The notes below the pieces were generated by a model. That model worked only from the letters and a program-made list of their open reading frames with translations, was not told where the DNA came from and ran no database searches. A stretch of 5,588 nucleotides of DNA, from positions 1-5,588 of the forward strand of contig JAMPAW010000201.1 of NCBI GenBank assembly GCA_023666975.1, read 5' to 3'. How positions within the stretch are numbered: position 1 is the stretch's first letter; every line of letters begins with the position of its first letter. Positions 5,586 to 5,588 of the stretch are shown one piece after another. The position numbers and the translations under genes are program-made. Source of the stretch: Clostridium sp. Its GTDB lineage: Bacteria; Bacillota_A; Clostridia; Lachnospirales; Lachnospiraceae.

Positions 5586-5588
5586 GTT

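Overview
The window looks like chromosomal DNA of a Bacillota/Clostridia member, most likely a Lachnospiraceae-type gut anaerobe. This placement is an inference from AGGAGG-type ribosome binding sites, AT-rich intergenic DNA with sigma-A promoters, a TyrA with a C-terminal ACT domain, a class II-like AroA, and a PAS / degenerate GGDEF / EAL protein with the sequence style common in that family. I see no insertion sequences, CRISPR array, tRNA, rRNA or phage genes, and no clear sign of transfer.

Layout. Bases 1-227 are very AT-rich and carry nested inverted repeats and a probable -10 box. Bases 228-974 (+) encode an RsuA-type 16S rRNA pseudouridine synthase. Bases 975-1185 are a dense regulatory interval: a perfect 16-bp palindrome, a near-consensus promoter (TTGACA-N17-TATGAT), a long imperfect hairpin starting at about the transcription start, and a 19-codon upstream ORF that stops at the tyrA ribosome binding site. 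Bases 1186-2286 (+) encode prephenate dehydrogenase (tyrA) and 2310-3593 (+) encode EPSP synthase (aroA), 23 nt apart and evidently co-transcribed. A perfect 18-bp hairpin (3647-3693) lies between aroA and a convergent gene and should terminate both. Bases 3719-5380 (-) encode a 553-residue cytosolic PAS-like / degenerate GGDEF / intact EAL protein, predicted to be a c-di-GMP phosphodiesterase. Bases 5381-5588 hold its promoter and, divergently, a promoter, short folded leader and strong ribosome binding site for a rightward gene beginning just beyond the window.

How the genes work together. AroA makes EPSP, the precursor of chorismate in the shikimate pathway, and TyrA takes prephenate (derived from chorismate) toward tyrosine. 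The ACT domain suggests feedback by an aromatic amino acid, and the leader upstream suggests an added expression control. RsuA (ribosome modification) and the c-di-GMP enzyme have no evident functional link to this pair. The coding content is ordinary. The places worth a second look are the tyrA-aroA leader, the degenerate GGDEF domain, and the leader cut off by the right edge.
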